Positions 27,488 to 35,364 are shown, counted from the stretch's first letter. The stretch: DNA of 64,000 nucleotides from an uncultured Erysipelotrichaceae bacterium (GCA_944326825.1 CALVFL010000028.1:26605-90604), one strand, 5' to 3'. The notes: generated by a model not told the origin, from the letters alone. Made by a program: numbers and translations.

Positions 27488-28720
27488 TCACACTTCTTCA
27501 AAGTAACAGACAAACCAGTGTTTCTTGCCTTTTTTAATGATGTATAGATCATCGGCAAAACCATCTTCTTTTTTAACCTGCAAAGTAAAATCCGTAACTT
27601 TATTGCCGTTGGCATAGATACTGCCGCCTTTGATAAGATCTCTGGCCTCTCTTTTGGAATGACAGGCCTTAGCGCTTACCAAAGCATCACAAATATCCAT
27701 GCCCTCTTCTATCTTGGCTTTAGGAGCACTTTTTAGACCCTCTCTCAATTCTCTTAGAGAAAGATCTCTAATATCACCTTTAAATAAAGTATCAGTGATC
27801 CTCAAAGCATCTTCAAGACCTTTTTCGCCATGCACGAAAGTAACGACTTCCCTGGCTAAAGCTTTATGGGCATTTCTTAAATGCGGATTTTCAGCATGAT
27901 CTTTTGCCAAAGCTTCGATCTCTTCTTTAGAAAGGAAAGTAAAGATCTTCAAGTAATCGATGACCATTTCATCTTCGACGTTCAATAAATACTGATACAT
28001 GGCATAAGGTGAAGTCTTATCGCCATCAAGCCAAATAGCGTTGCCTTCTGACTTGCCGAATTTATTGCCGCTTTTATCAGTGACTAAAGGCATCGTAAAA
28101 GCGTAAGCTTCTTTATTCAGTTTCTTGCGGATCAGATCGACACCGGCAGTTATATTGCCCCACTGGTCACTGCCTGCTACCTGCATCACACAGTTTTTGG
28201 AGGTGTAAAGATGATAAAAATCCATCGCCTGCAAAAGCATATAAGTAAACTCGGCAAAAGTGATGCCGGTATCAAGTCTTCTTTTGATGATGTCTTTATC
28301 AAGCATATAGTTGACATTGATGTATTTGCCATACTCACGCAAAAAATCGATCAAAGTCAGATCTTTGGTCCAGTCATAGTTATTGACGACTTCAAAGCCG
28401 AAAAGTTTTTCTACCTGCGCCTTCAAACATTCAATATTGTGTTCGACTTCCTCGATCGATTTCATCTCTCTTTCAGCAGTCGGCTTAGGATCGCCGATCC
28501 TTCCAGTCGCTCCCCCGATCAGCAAGATAGGATGATGTCCGCCGTCTTTTAATCTTTTTGAGATCAAAAAACTGGATAGATGTCCTAAATGCAGACTGTC
28601 GCCAGTCGGGTCAGTTCCTATATAAAAGGTCAGTCCCCCTTCGTTAATTTTATCTTCAATTTCCGGGCTTGTCATATCTTTGATCAAACCACGCCATTTT
28701 AATTCATCAAAAAGTTTCAT
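27488..28720 (-). CDS. tyrS: Tyrosyl-tRNA synthetase
   Basis: Class I synthetase charging tRNA-Tyr. The nucleotide-binding motif is FYIGTDPTGDSLHLGHLSSF (HLGH as the HIGH box, near residue 42). The tRNA/amino-acid site appears as YMLLQAMDFYHLY and QVAGSDQWGNITAG. The KMSKS loop is KFGKS near residue 235. The C-terminal S4-like domain begins around residue 345 (ACHSKREARDLIKGGSIYANG). 410 residues is normal for the bacterial type. GGAGG precedes the ATG. No T-box was recognised in the short leader. Confidence 0.96.
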   Translation of the reverse strand: MKLFDELKWRGLIKDMTSPEIEDKINEGGLTFYIGTDPTGDSLHLGHLSSFLISKRLKDGGHHPILLIGGATGRIGDPKPTAEREMKSIEEVEHNIECLKAQVEKLFGFEVVNNYDWTKDLTLIDFLREYGKYINVNYMLDKDIIKRRLDTGITFAEFTYMLLQAMDFYHLYTSKNCVMQVAGSDQWGNITAGVDLIRKKLNKEAYAFTMPLVTDKSGNKFGKSEGNAIWLDGDKTSPYAMYQYLLNVEDEMVIDYLKIFTFLSKEEIEALAKDHAENPHLRNAHKALAREVVTFVHGEKGLEDALRITDTLFKGDIRDLSLRELREGLKSAPKAKIEEGMDICDALVSAKACHSKREARDLIKGGSIYANGNKVTDFTLQVKKEDGFADDLYIIKKGKKHWFVCYFEEV

Positions 28721-28774
28721 TTAAAACCTCCAAATCACTATTATGATTATACACATCTCAAGCCTAAAAGAAAA

Positions 28775-28794
28775 GAGCGGAAGACCTTCCGCTC
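28775..28794 (-). terminator. Terminator of the ccpA operon
   Basis: Perfect nine-base-pair stem (GAGCGGAAG / CTTCCGCTC) with a two-base loop, followed by TTTTCTTTT on the minus strand, just beyond the ccpA stop. Confidence 0.85.
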
Positions 28795-28798
28795 GTAA

Positions 28799-29794
28799 TC
28801 AATATACTTTTGTGGTTTCTCTTGAAGTAAAGAGATAACTCAAACATTTTTCTTTATCTTCCACTTCCTCATTTTGCAACATCTTCGTCATTAAGCGCAT
28901 ACTGACTGCACCTAAGTCATAAGACGGGATAGAGAACGAAGAGATAGTCGGTCTTATCATCGAGTTATATTTAGTATCGATGACACAGACGATCTCCATG
29001 TCTTCAGGAACTCTGATGCCGTTTTCTCTGGCAGCATTCAAGACGGCCATGGCTTGTGAATCACGATTGGCGATCACTAAGTTATGACGATGGTCTTTAA
29101 AATACTTAGAAAGGAATTTATAAGAAGAACGGTATTCTTTAGGGATCTCGATGAAGTTGTCGTAGGCCAGACCTTCTTTTTCAAAAGCTCTTTTAGCACC
29201 TTTAAGCATAAACTTAGTGGTATTGACATTCTTGCGGTCTTCTAATAAAGCAATATCTTTTACACCGTTGGCCAGATATTTAAGACACAGCTCATAGATA
29301 GCCTTTTCAAAATCCACATAGACCGAACAGACACTGTCGCCTGAGATCTTGTTGGAGATGACGACGATAGGAATGTTGTATTCATTCAGTAAACTGATCG
29401 AATCATCGACGATCTTGTCCGAATAGATGATGACGCCGTCCACACGGGATTTGATGATGACATCCACGATCTTATCGACATCAGTGATCCCTTCGGTGAT
29501 GGTATGCAGCATGATGTTGTAATTATAGATCCTCGCTACATCTAAAAGACCGTTGATCACTTGACCGGTATAGGTAAAACTGGCTTCCGGAATGATCAGG
29601 CCGATCGTTGTCGTTTTGGAAAGGGCCAGACCTTGAGCGATGGCATTAGGCTTATAACCCAGTTTTTTGATCGCTTCTTCAACTCTGATCCTGGTCGGAG
29701 CCTTAACGACACTTGAACCGTTGATGACTCTTGAAACCGTCGCTAAAGAAACACCGGCCTCCTTAGCTACTTCATAGATCGTTACTCTTTTCAT
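28799..29794 (-). CDS. ccpA: LacI-family regulator, probable catabolite control protein A
   Basis: The N-terminal helix-turn-helix (VTIYEVAKEAGVSLATVSRV) and hinge helix (PNAIAQGLALSKTTTIGLIIP) are strongly CcpA-like, followed by a periplasmic-binding-protein-type effector core. 331 residues matches CcpA, which with phospho-HPr represses or activates carbon genes at cre sites. Context supports the call: in Bacillus, ccpA lies near ytxG/ytxH and murC, as here. Other LacI paralogues cannot be fully excluded. The start overlaps the upstream YtxH-like gene by 23 bp. No cre site was confidently recognised in the window. Confidence 0.8.
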   Translation of the reverse strand: MKRVTIYEVAKEAGVSLATVSRVINGSSVVKAPTRIRVEEAIKKLGYKPNAIAQGLALSKTTTIGLIIPEASFTYTGQVINGLLDVARIYNYNIMLHTITEGITDVDKIVDVIIKSRVDGVIIYSDKIVDDSISLLNEYNIPIVVISNKISGDSVCSVYVDFEKAIYELCLKYLANGVKDIALLEDRKNVNTTKFMLKGAKRAFEKEGLAYDNFIEIPKEYRSSYKFLSKYFKDHRHNLVIANRDSQAMAVLNAARENGIRVPEDMEIVCVIDTKYNSMIRPTISSFSIPSYDLGAVSMRLMTKMLQNEEVEDKEKCLSYLFTSRETTKVY

Positions 29795-30512
29795 CGTTTT
29801 CTTCTTTCTTTGGATCGTCTTCTTCCGGTCTTAACCAGTTCTTTAAAGCTTCAACAGCTTTTTCAGCCAGCTCGATAGTGGCATCTTTGGCTCTTTCGGT
29901 CTTTTCTTTGACCTCCGGACGGTTCATATATTCATTGACGCTGTTTTTAACATTGTTTAAAACTTCGCCAGTCTTCGCAACAGCAGCATTCACTCCGTCT
30001 TTGACCGCTCCGCTTTTAATGCTTTCACCAAGATCCTGGACTTTGTCTTTTAAAAACTCAGCTGAATTTTTAACACCTTCCGATACTTTATCGACAGCTT
30101 CCTGGAATTCTTTGGAATCTTTGACTTCCGTAACTTTAGACTGGGCCTTCTCTTTTAAAGACATGATCGTTTCGCCAGCCGATGAAAGAGTTTCTTTGAC
30201 CTTTTCACTGTTTTTTAATTCATCGATCTTCTTAAGAGTAGCTGATGACAGCTCTTTCGATTTAGTTTTGACAAATTCGACCGTAGCCTTCATCTGTTCA
30301 GAATCTTTGACATTTACAGCCATTGTCTTAAGTTTTTCAACAGTCGCACTTAAAACTTCAACCGTCTTGTCTTTAACTTCAGCGATCTTGGCTTTTAAAG
30401 CCTCATCTTTAACATCTTCACCAGCCGTAGTGATCTCATCGATCTTGTTTTTCATCTCTTCGACCGTAACTTCGATCGATTCTTCCAATTCTTTTCTTTC
30501 TTTCTCATCCAT
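29772..30512 (-). CDS. YtxH-position coiled-coil/LEA-like repeat protein
   Basis: 246 residues, almost entirely Lys/Glu/Val/Ser amphipathic helix with loose 11-residue periodicity (repeated V-K-D-S and V-K-x-K blocks), like apolipoprotein or late-embryogenesis-abundant repeats. It has no signal peptide or membrane segment. It sits where ytxH lies in Bacillus (between the DUF948 gene ytxG and ccpA). YtxH itself is shorter and has a membrane anchor, so the equivalence is by position. A stress or membrane-surface role is a guess. Low complexity makes similarity searches risky. Confidence 0.7.
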   Translation of the reverse strand: MDEKERKELEESIEVTVEEMKNKIDEITTAGEDVKDEALKAKIAEVKDKTVEVLSATVEKLKTMAVNVKDSEQMKATVEFVKTKSKELSSATLKKIDELKNSEKVKETLSSAGETIMSLKEKAQSKVTEVKDSKEFQEAVDKVSEGVKNSAEFLKDKVQDLGESIKSGAVKDGVNAAVAKTGEVLNNVKNSVNEYMNRPEVKEKTERAKDATIELAEKAVEALKNWLRPEEDDPKKEENDEKSNDL

Positions 30513-30517
30513 AATAA

Positions 30518-30907
30518 TTATTCTCCTTTGATGATGTCATCGCCACTTGGAATAGGAATACTCTCCTTATTCTTCTTTTTAAAAGTATTAGAAAGTTTAT
30601 CTTTGATCGCTTTAGAATTGCGGCTAAGATAATCTTTCGACTGCTTGAAAGCCGTTATGCCGGCTTCATGCACACGATCAACAGTTTGAGAGATCTTGAC
30701 AGCTGAATCTAAAGGTGCCTGAATCTTTTTTAGACTCGTATCGACAAGGTCAATGGTCTTATGTGATCTTTTGACAGTTTCATCAAGAGTTTTAAATAAT
30801 TTGATCATTCGATAAAGCAAGACCATGATAAAGACCAGCACTACTAAAATAACTGTCGGCATCAATACATTGGCTAAATCATGAGCTGACTGTAAAAACG
30901 CATCCAT
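30518..30907 (-). CDS. DUF948 membrane protein (YtxG-like)
   Basis: 129 residues with one N-terminal transmembrane helix (LMPTVILVVLVFIMVLLYRMI) followed by a long helical region (KTIDLVDTSLKKIQAPLDSAVKI). This is the arrangement of DUF948 proteins such as B. subtilis YtxG, whose function is not established. GGGAG lies before the ATG, and its own promoter is at 30937-30964. It is the first gene of a likely three-gene unit with the YtxH-like gene and ccpA. Confidence 0.8.
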   Translation of the reverse strand: MDAFLQSAHDLANVLMPTVILVVLVFIMVLLYRMIKLFKTLDETVKRSHKTIDLVDTSLKKIQAPLDSAVKISQTVDRVHEAGITAFKQSKDYLSRNSKAIKDKLSNTFKKKNKESIPIPSGDDIIKGE

Positions 30908-30936
30908 ACGATACTCCCTTCACTATCTTTTAATCT

Positions 30937-30964
30937 ATTTTAACATTTATGAAAATATTTTCAA
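30937..30964 (-). promoter_or_regulatory. Predicted promoter of the DUF948-ytxH-ccpA unit
   Basis: Minus strand: -35 TTGAAA (30964-30959), 16 bases, -10 TAAAAT (30942-30937) with an added TGT before the -10. Confidence 0.6.
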
Positions 30965-30968
30965 TACT

Positions 30969-30988
30969 TATGATAACGCTTTATCATA
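30969..30988 (-). terminator. Hairpin at the murC stop codon
   Basis: Perfect eight-base-pair stem (TATGATAA / TTATCATA) with a four-base loop, overlapping the murC stop. No T-run follows directly, so it may be a weak terminator or an RNA-stabilising hairpin. Confidence 0.45.
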
Positions 30989-32288
30989 GATATTCTTTAA
31001 CTTCGTGAGCGATATTATATATATCTTTAGATGACATAAAGACTAAGACTTCACCTTTGTACTTGGAGAGTTCTTTAGCTCCTTCTTTATTTTCAGTTAA
31101 GATATGACTGCCTTTGATCCGCTCTTGCAGGTAACTGATGTCGATATCGACTCCATCCTGTTTATCATCAATACTGGTAAAATCCAAAAGATAGACTTCA
31201 TCAGCCAGACTTAAGGCCTTGGCGAAATCATCGACGAAATAATAGACACGGCTGGCCCGATGCGGTTTAAAGATGGCGATGATCTTTTTATCAGGATAGC
31301 GTTTTTTAGCTGCTTCCAAAGTAACTTTTACTTCGGTCGGATGATGGGCATAATCATCGATGAAGACTGTATCATGATATTCTTCAACGACAAATCTTCT
31401 TTTAGGAGCTTTAAAATGACTTAAGGCCATTTCAATGTTGCGGGGATCAAAACAATGCAATACCGCTAATGAAATGACTCCCAGGGCATCGATCAGAAGA
31501 TGGCGGCCGATAAAAGGCAGATTGAAATGAAAGATAAAATTATCTTTAAAGTATAGATCGAAGGTAGTCATATCGTCATCTTCTTCAACATTGACGGCGA
31601 CAAAATCATCGCTGTTTTCATCAAAGCCGAAAGAAAAACTCGGTACAGCAATGTTCAGTTTACGGCATTCTTTATCTTCACCATAAAAAAGCACGGCTTC
31701 TTTAACATTATCGACAAATTCCTGATAAGCCGATAGATAATCCTCTTCATCCTTAAAATAATCGACATGGTCGATCTCGATATTGGTGATGATCGCATAG
31801 TCCGGGTGATAGGCTAAAAAATGCCGGCGGTATTCACAAGATTCCACACACAAGAATTCACTGTCGCTTTCTAAATGTCCTTCTCCATCTCCGATGAGAT
31901 AACCGGTATTTTTAAAAGCTGAAAATACCTGCGCCAGCATGGCCGTTGTCGTAGTCTTGCCATGCGATCCGCAGACACTGATCGAATGATAACGTTTCAT
32001 CAGTTCGCCTAAAAATTCATGATAGCGATAGCATTTGCACGTCGGATTGTTTCTGGCGGCGACCACTTCTTCAAAATCTTCCAAAAAAGCATTACCGATG
32101 ATGACGTTGTAGCCGTCTTTAATATTATCTTTATCAAAAGGCAGGATCTTGATCCCTCTTTTGACAAGTTCATCTTCGGTAAAAAAGTGTTTCTCAAGAT
32201 CTGATCCGCTCACCTCTTCGCCGATGTCATATAGCATACTGGCCAAAGCAGCCATGCCTGTACCCTTGATACCGATAAAATAATACAC
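30984..32288 (-). CDS. murC: UDP-N-acetylmuramate--L-alanine ligase
   Basis: Adds the first amino acid of the peptidoglycan stem peptide. The UDP-binding start YYFIGIKGTGMAALASML, the ATP loop CGSHGKTTTTAMLA (near residue 105), NIEIDHVDYF and DDYAHHPTEV (near residue 290) are all typical of Mur ligases. The I-K-G-x-GM start is the MurC form. 434 residues is normal. The start codon is GTG, sharing one base with the upstream TAG stop and preceded by GGGAG. It is the last gene of a run that also contains an unknown SPIxG protein. Confidence 0.95.
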   Translation of the reverse strand: MYYFIGIKGTGMAALASMLYDIGEEVSGSDLEKHFFTEDELVKRGIKILPFDKDNIKDGYNVIIGNAFLEDFEEVVAARNNPTCKCYRYHEFLGELMKRYHSISVCGSHGKTTTTAMLAQVFSAFKNTGYLIGDGEGHLESDSEFLCVESCEYRRHFLAYHPDYAIITNIEIDHVDYFKDEEDYLSAYQEFVDNVKEAVLFYGEDKECRKLNIAVPSFSFGFDENSDDFVAVNVEEDDDMTTFDLYFKDNFIFHFNLPFIGRHLLIDALGVISLAVLHCFDPRNIEMALSHFKAPKRRFVVEEYHDTVFIDDYAHHPTEVKVTLEAAKKRYPDKKIIAIFKPHRASRVYYFVDDFAKALSLADEVYLLDFTSIDDKQDGVDIDISYLQERIKGSHILTENKEGAKELSKYKGEVLVFMSSKDIYNIAHEVKEYL

Positions 32289-32986
32289 TACTTCTCTCCC
32301 TTTTCATCATCGAATAAACTGATGTCATCATTAGCGATATAAGTTTCATCATTCGGCTTTTCGAGGATATCTTCAAGCGAACGGTTGGCAAAATCATTGC
32401 TGGTGACACTATGCAGGTTTCTGGCAAAGTAAGCTTTAAAGTATTCTTCATCATTTACTTCGCTTTTGACTTCTTTTTGACTGACGGTCTTTTCTTCTTT
32501 TAAAGTTTCAGCAGAAACTGCTTTATCTTTGGTTTCTTCACTTTTGATCTTGATGATGTCATCTTTTTTATCATTTATCTCAATAGCACCATAGATAGGA
32601 GAAAGGACTGTTCCGATCTTGCTTTGAGAAGCGCTTTTAGAACCGGTGATCGAAGGAGCGATAAAAGAATGATTCTCATGATTGGTCTTAAGCACCCCAA
32701 AGATCGGGCTCATTGGCGGTTGTGATTCGTATTTGCCGTTATTATATTCATTTTTGACCTGATAAGTACGGGTCTTGACAGTATTGACATCGATGCCGAA
32801 AGAACTCTTTGGCTTGCTTAAAACATCGTTTTTAGCGATGTCATCCTCCTTAATGGCAACTTCCTTTTTTTGCGGCGTTTTATTGACAACTGCCGGCTTG
32901 ATTGGTTGTGGTTCTATTTGAGGTCTGCTTTCTTTTTCTTCCTCTTCAGGTACTGATTCAAATATCAGATCTAAAAACTTCTTCAT
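32288..32986 (-). CDS. Unknown, mostly disordered protein with two SPI(F/Y)G motifs
   Basis: 232 residues, very polar, Lys/Glu/Ser-rich, no signal peptide or membrane segment. The N-terminus MKKFLDLIFES could be an amphipathic helix. Two short repeats stand out: MSPIFGVL (near residue 92) and LSPIYGAI (near residue 128), about 36 residues apart. The rest looks disordered. A more ordered end (DEEYFKAYFARNLHSV) follows. Short repeated motifs in a disordered protein often bind a partner. Its stop overlaps the murC start by one base, so a cell-wall or division role is conceivable but unproven. Confidence 0.65.
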   Translation of the reverse strand: MKKFLDLIFESVPEEEEKESRPQIEPQPIKPAVVNKTPQKKEVAIKEDDIAKNDVLSKPKSSFGIDVNTVKTRTYQVKNEYNNGKYESQPPMSPIFGVLKTNHENHSFIAPSITGSKSASQSKIGTVLSPIYGAIEINDKKDDIIKIKSEETKDKAVSAETLKEEKTVSQKEVKSEVNDEEYFKAYFARNLHSVTSNDFANRSLEDILEKPNDETYIANDDISLFDDEKGEK

Positions 32987-33000
32987 TTCACTTTTCTCCT

Positions 33001-33660
33001 TTATTCAGCATTTTCTTCAGCCGTTTCATCATCAGGCAAAATATCCTGTCCGATCAATTCTTCAAGACTGCCGGAAGACGGGATGATGACCTTAAAGAGA
33101 TCGACCTGCTCTTTTTCATAATCGATGGTTTCTTTATTGGAAAAAGACTTGATCACAAGCTCCGTTTCCACATCGACATTGGACGAGAGGATCAGCATCT
33201 TCTTTAAAGTAGATACTACATAATTATTATATACGTTAGCAGCCAAACTGACAGCAAAATTAGATACGATCAGGATATAATTATCGTCATATTCGTATAT
33301 CTTCACCTTATTTTCTATATCATTTATAACGACTGTCTTCTGATAGATGAGATTATCATCGCTGTAAGTTTTATCATCAGCCGTTTTCAAAGTATAGTAA
33401 GCATCGTTGATGATGTTAGAAACATTCAAAGTGAAAAGTATCTCTATCCCCTGATATTCAAAGATATTATATGTATCATGAGAAACAAGGTTATCTACAT
33501 CTCTTGGTTTATAAAAACGGTAGTAGGTCTTTGAGTGATTGGGAGCGTGGGCGGTATCGTTTAATGAACCTATCATCTTATCTAGATCGCCCGTCAGATC
33601 ATCAGTGACCTGACAGCCGCAAAGAAATACCAGCAAAAAACAAATAAAGATCTTTTTCAT
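33001..33660 (-). CDS. Lipoprotein of unknown function
   Basis: 219 residues with a lipoprotein signal (IFICFLLVFLCGC, Cys16). The mature region has no motif I know. It alternates polar beta-like segments (NIFEYQGIEILFTLNVS, then NYILIVSNFAVSLAANVY) and an acidic tail. There is no Shine-Dalgarno. TGT-TAGAAT ends six bases before the ATG, matching the leaderless pattern seen at ispH, yugI and apbE. So it may head its own transcript with the SPIxG gene and murC. Confidence 0.72.
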   Translation of the reverse strand: MKKIFICFLLVFLCGCQVTDDLTGDLDKMIGSLNDTAHAPNHSKTYYRFYKPRDVDNLVSHDTYNIFEYQGIEILFTLNVSNIINDAYYTLKTADDKTYSDDNLIYQKTVVINDIENKVKIYEYDDNYILIVSNFAVSLAANVYNNYVVSTLKKMLILSSNVDVETELVIKSFSNKETIDYEKEQVDLFKVIIPSSGSLEELIGQDILPDDETAEENAE

Positions 33661-33666
33661 ATCTTT

Positions 33667-33675
33667 ATTCTAACA
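33667..33675 (-). promoter_or_regulatory. Extended -10 box of a predicted leaderless promoter
   Basis: Minus strand TGT-TAGAAT, with the -10 ending exactly six bases before the lipoprotein ATG at 33660. No Shine-Dalgarno is present. Confidence 0.5.
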
Positions 33676-33692
33676 CATTTTGTTTGATGATA

Positions 33693-34031
33693 CTAAGGGT
33701 TGCAAAGATAGCCTGAACTTTGAAGAGCAGCTGTCGTCATCCAAAGGTCATAGTTTTCTTTTTCAAGCAAAAAAGTCCTATGTAAAAGATAGCCGTCCTT
33801 CGTCTTTTTGACATCATAATTTAAAGACCACTCGTCAAGATATTCTTCACTCAGTTCTTCAACGCTCAGATCGATAGTCTTATCAACGCTTAATAAGCGG
33901 TTATGTGAAGCTTTGAGTTCTACTTTGATGCTGAAAGGCTCTTTATCAAAAGTACAGATAGTGATCATAGGTTCTTTCTTGCAAGAAGCAAGCAGCAAGA
34001 TCCATAAAAGAGTCAATATTTTAGATTTCAT
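33693..34031 (-). CDS. Small lipoprotein of unknown function
   Basis: 112 residues with signal peptide and lipobox (LLLASC, followed by KKEP). The mature part is acidic with no recognised motif. A single Cys lies in the ITICTFDKEPFSIKVEL segment and another close to the C-terminus (SGYLCNP), so a disulfide is possible. The ATG at 34031 is preferred over an in-frame TTG three codons upstream. It lies 20 bases after the CpaB-like gene and is likely co-transcribed with it. Confidence 0.65.
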   Translation of the reverse strand: MKSKILTLLWILLLASCKKEPMITICTFDKEPFSIKVELKASHNRLLSVDKTIDLSVEELSEEYLDEWSLNYDVKKTKDGYLLHRTFLLEKENYDLWMTTAALQSSGYLCNP

Positions 34032-34051
34032 AATTCCCAAATAAGATGATC

Positions 34052-34762
34052 TTAGCTTTGAGATCTTTCAAAGAGTGCTTTGAATTCACTTTCTGCATTG
34101 AAAGATGTGATCTGGTCTTCATAAGTATCTTCAGGAACGATCAGTGATACTTCTCCGATCTTTAAAGCTTCATTCAAGATACCCACATATTCTTCCTGAA
34201 GGTTTAAAGTCAAGATGTAAGCTTTTGAAACTGTGTCGCTGCTTAAGATCTTCTTGCCGTCTTTATCATAGATCTCGCCGATCTTGACATGATCGAACAG
34301 AAGATCGCTTTTGATCTGCTGATCATTTTCAACAGTCAGATAAAGATCGATACTCATGCCTTTAATCAAAGATGAAGGATTGACTTTGATGTCATCTATA
34401 AACAGATCATAGCTGACATAGCCTTCTTCTTTTTTAAGATAGACCCCATCTTTACTTTCGTCTTTGTCTTCCAAAGAACCCTTATAAAAGAAAGCATTTC
34501 GCAAAACAGTATAATCCATGATCGGATTTTTGCCGATGATCTCTTCTTTTGAAATAATGACATTGTCCATGATGAAAGCTTTAGGAAGACTGATCTTTTT
34601 AAGATCGGACTCTGCGATGATCTCTTTTGGTTTGATGAGCCGATCAGCAACATAGACATCGACTTTCTCTAGACTGAAATAGACAAAAAGAAAAGCGATC
34701 AGGATGCTTAAAAATGAAATGATAATCAAAGTGATGTTTAATAAAGTCGTTTTTGAGTGCAA
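34052..34762 (-). CDS. SAF-domain (CpaB/RcpC-like) membrane protein
   Basis: About 236 residues: an N-terminal transmembrane helix (NITLIIISFLSILIAFLFVYF) followed by a SAF domain (VDVYVADRLIKPKEIIAESD, then LKKISLPKAFI). A second region resembles the CpaB/RcpC pilus-assembly domain (SYDLFIDDIKVNPSSLIKGM). CpaB proteins help assemble Flp/Tad pili, but no other tad gene is in the window. The best start is TTG at 34762, five bases after AAGGAGG. Reading from the TTG five codons earlier would place the ribosome site inside the gene. Confidence 0.7.
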   Translation of the reverse strand: MHSKTTLLNITLIIISFLSILIAFLFVYFSLEKVDVYVADRLIKPKEIIAESDLKKISLPKAFIMDNVIISKEEIIGKNPIMDYTVLRNAFFYKGSLEDKDESKDGVYLKKEEGYVSYDLFIDDIKVNPSSLIKGMSIDLYLTVENDQQIKSDLLFDHVKIGEIYDKDGKKILSSDTVSKAYILTLNLQEEYVGILNEALKIGEVSLIVPEDTYEDQITSFNAESEFKALFERSQS

Positions 34763-34815
34763 GATGACCTCCTTCAAAAAGTTATAGACTCAAAAGTTAT
34801 AAAATCCTAATAAAA

Positions 34816-34842
34816 AAGGTATGATCATTTAGACCATACCTT
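34816..34842 (-). terminator. Terminator of the rnf operon
   Basis: Eight-base-pair stem (AAGGTATG / CATACCTT) with an 11-base loop and a run of T on the minus strand, just beyond the short rnfB. It shows the operon truly ends here, with no missing ferredoxin domain downstream. Confidence 0.85.
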
Positions 34843-34847
34843 CAGTT

Positions 34848-35156
34848 TTATATCGATTTTACTTTTAAAGTATTGCCGTCAGGACCAGGCGTAGAATTCA
34901 GATAATCTACGATCTCTGCCCTTCTTTCCGGTTTGCATGGGCGGCAGTTGACTGTATCGGTTTCGCCGTTTACCAATGCGGCAGCTAAACCGCTGCAGCC
35001 GGGATGACCGCAGCTTCCGCAGTTATATCCGGGAAGCATCTCAGTAACTTTTTCAAGTCTTTCATCTACTTCCACTTTGAAAACGACAGCCGCAGCATAT
35101 AAGATCAAGCCCATGGCACAGCCAAGCACCAGCATAACGATTAACGCTTCAATCAT
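34848..35156 (-). CDS. rnfB: Truncated RnfB: membrane anchor plus first Fe-S motif only
   Basis: 102 residues. A transmembrane helix (EALIVMLVLGCAMGLILYAAAVVF) is followed by the RnfB signature LPGYNCGSCGHPGCSGLAAALVNG and CRPCKPE, the four-Cys 4Fe-4S site of the RnfB N-terminal domain. Normal RnfB continues with ferredoxin domains carrying further clusters. Here the protein stops after about 20 more residues, with a clean stop and a terminator. The start MIEALIVML has AAAGGAG nine bases upstream and overlaps the preceding small gene by 8 bp. It is either functional in a modified complex or a shortened remnant; the intact signals favour function. Confidence 0.85.
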   Translation of the reverse strand: MIEALIVMLVLGCAMGLILYAAAVVFKVEVDERLEKVTEMLPGYNCGSCGHPGCSGLAAALVNGETDTVNCRPCKPERRAEIVDYLNSTPGPDGNTLKVKSI

Positions 35157-35364
35157 TTTTATTATCTCCTTTATTGTAATCATGGATCGGATTGTTCATG
35201 CAGGAAGTGACCTTGCAGCCATCACAGTTCGCCTTGAGATTCTCACAACCCTTGGGTTTTGGCGTCTTGTGATTAAAGTAATAAGCAGAGCAATATATCC
35301 CCGCCATCACAGCAAAGAGTATCACTGCACAAACGATGCCGTAAATGCTAAATACAGTATCCAT
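35149..35364 (-). CDS. Small Cys-rich membrane protein between rnfA and rnfB (possible NqrM-like factor)
   Basis: 71 residues: one transmembrane helix (IVCAVILFAVMAGIYCSAYYF) then a cytoplasm- or outside-facing tail with Cys in GCENLKANCDGCKVTSCMNNP, that is C-x6-C-x2-C-x4-C. It is translationally linked on both sides: TAATG with rnfA and an 8 bp overlap with rnfB. The layout, helix plus four-Cys tail, resembles NqrM, the small factor needed to mature the Fe centre between the NqrD and NqrE subunits (homologues of RnfA and RnfE). FeoB-associated Cys-rich proteins look similar too. The role is inference. Confidence 0.7.
   Translation of the reverse strand: MDTVFSIYGIVCAVILFAVMAGIYCSAYYFNHKTPKPKGCENLKANCDGCKVTSCMNNPIHDYNKGDNKND

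Noticed and set aside
29878..30531. Long plus-strand open frame (217 codons) opposite the YtxH-like gene
   Set aside because: It mirrors the low-complexity Lys/Glu repeat gene on the minus strand, has no ribosome site and translates to Ser/Leu-rich noise; the minus frame fits the operon.
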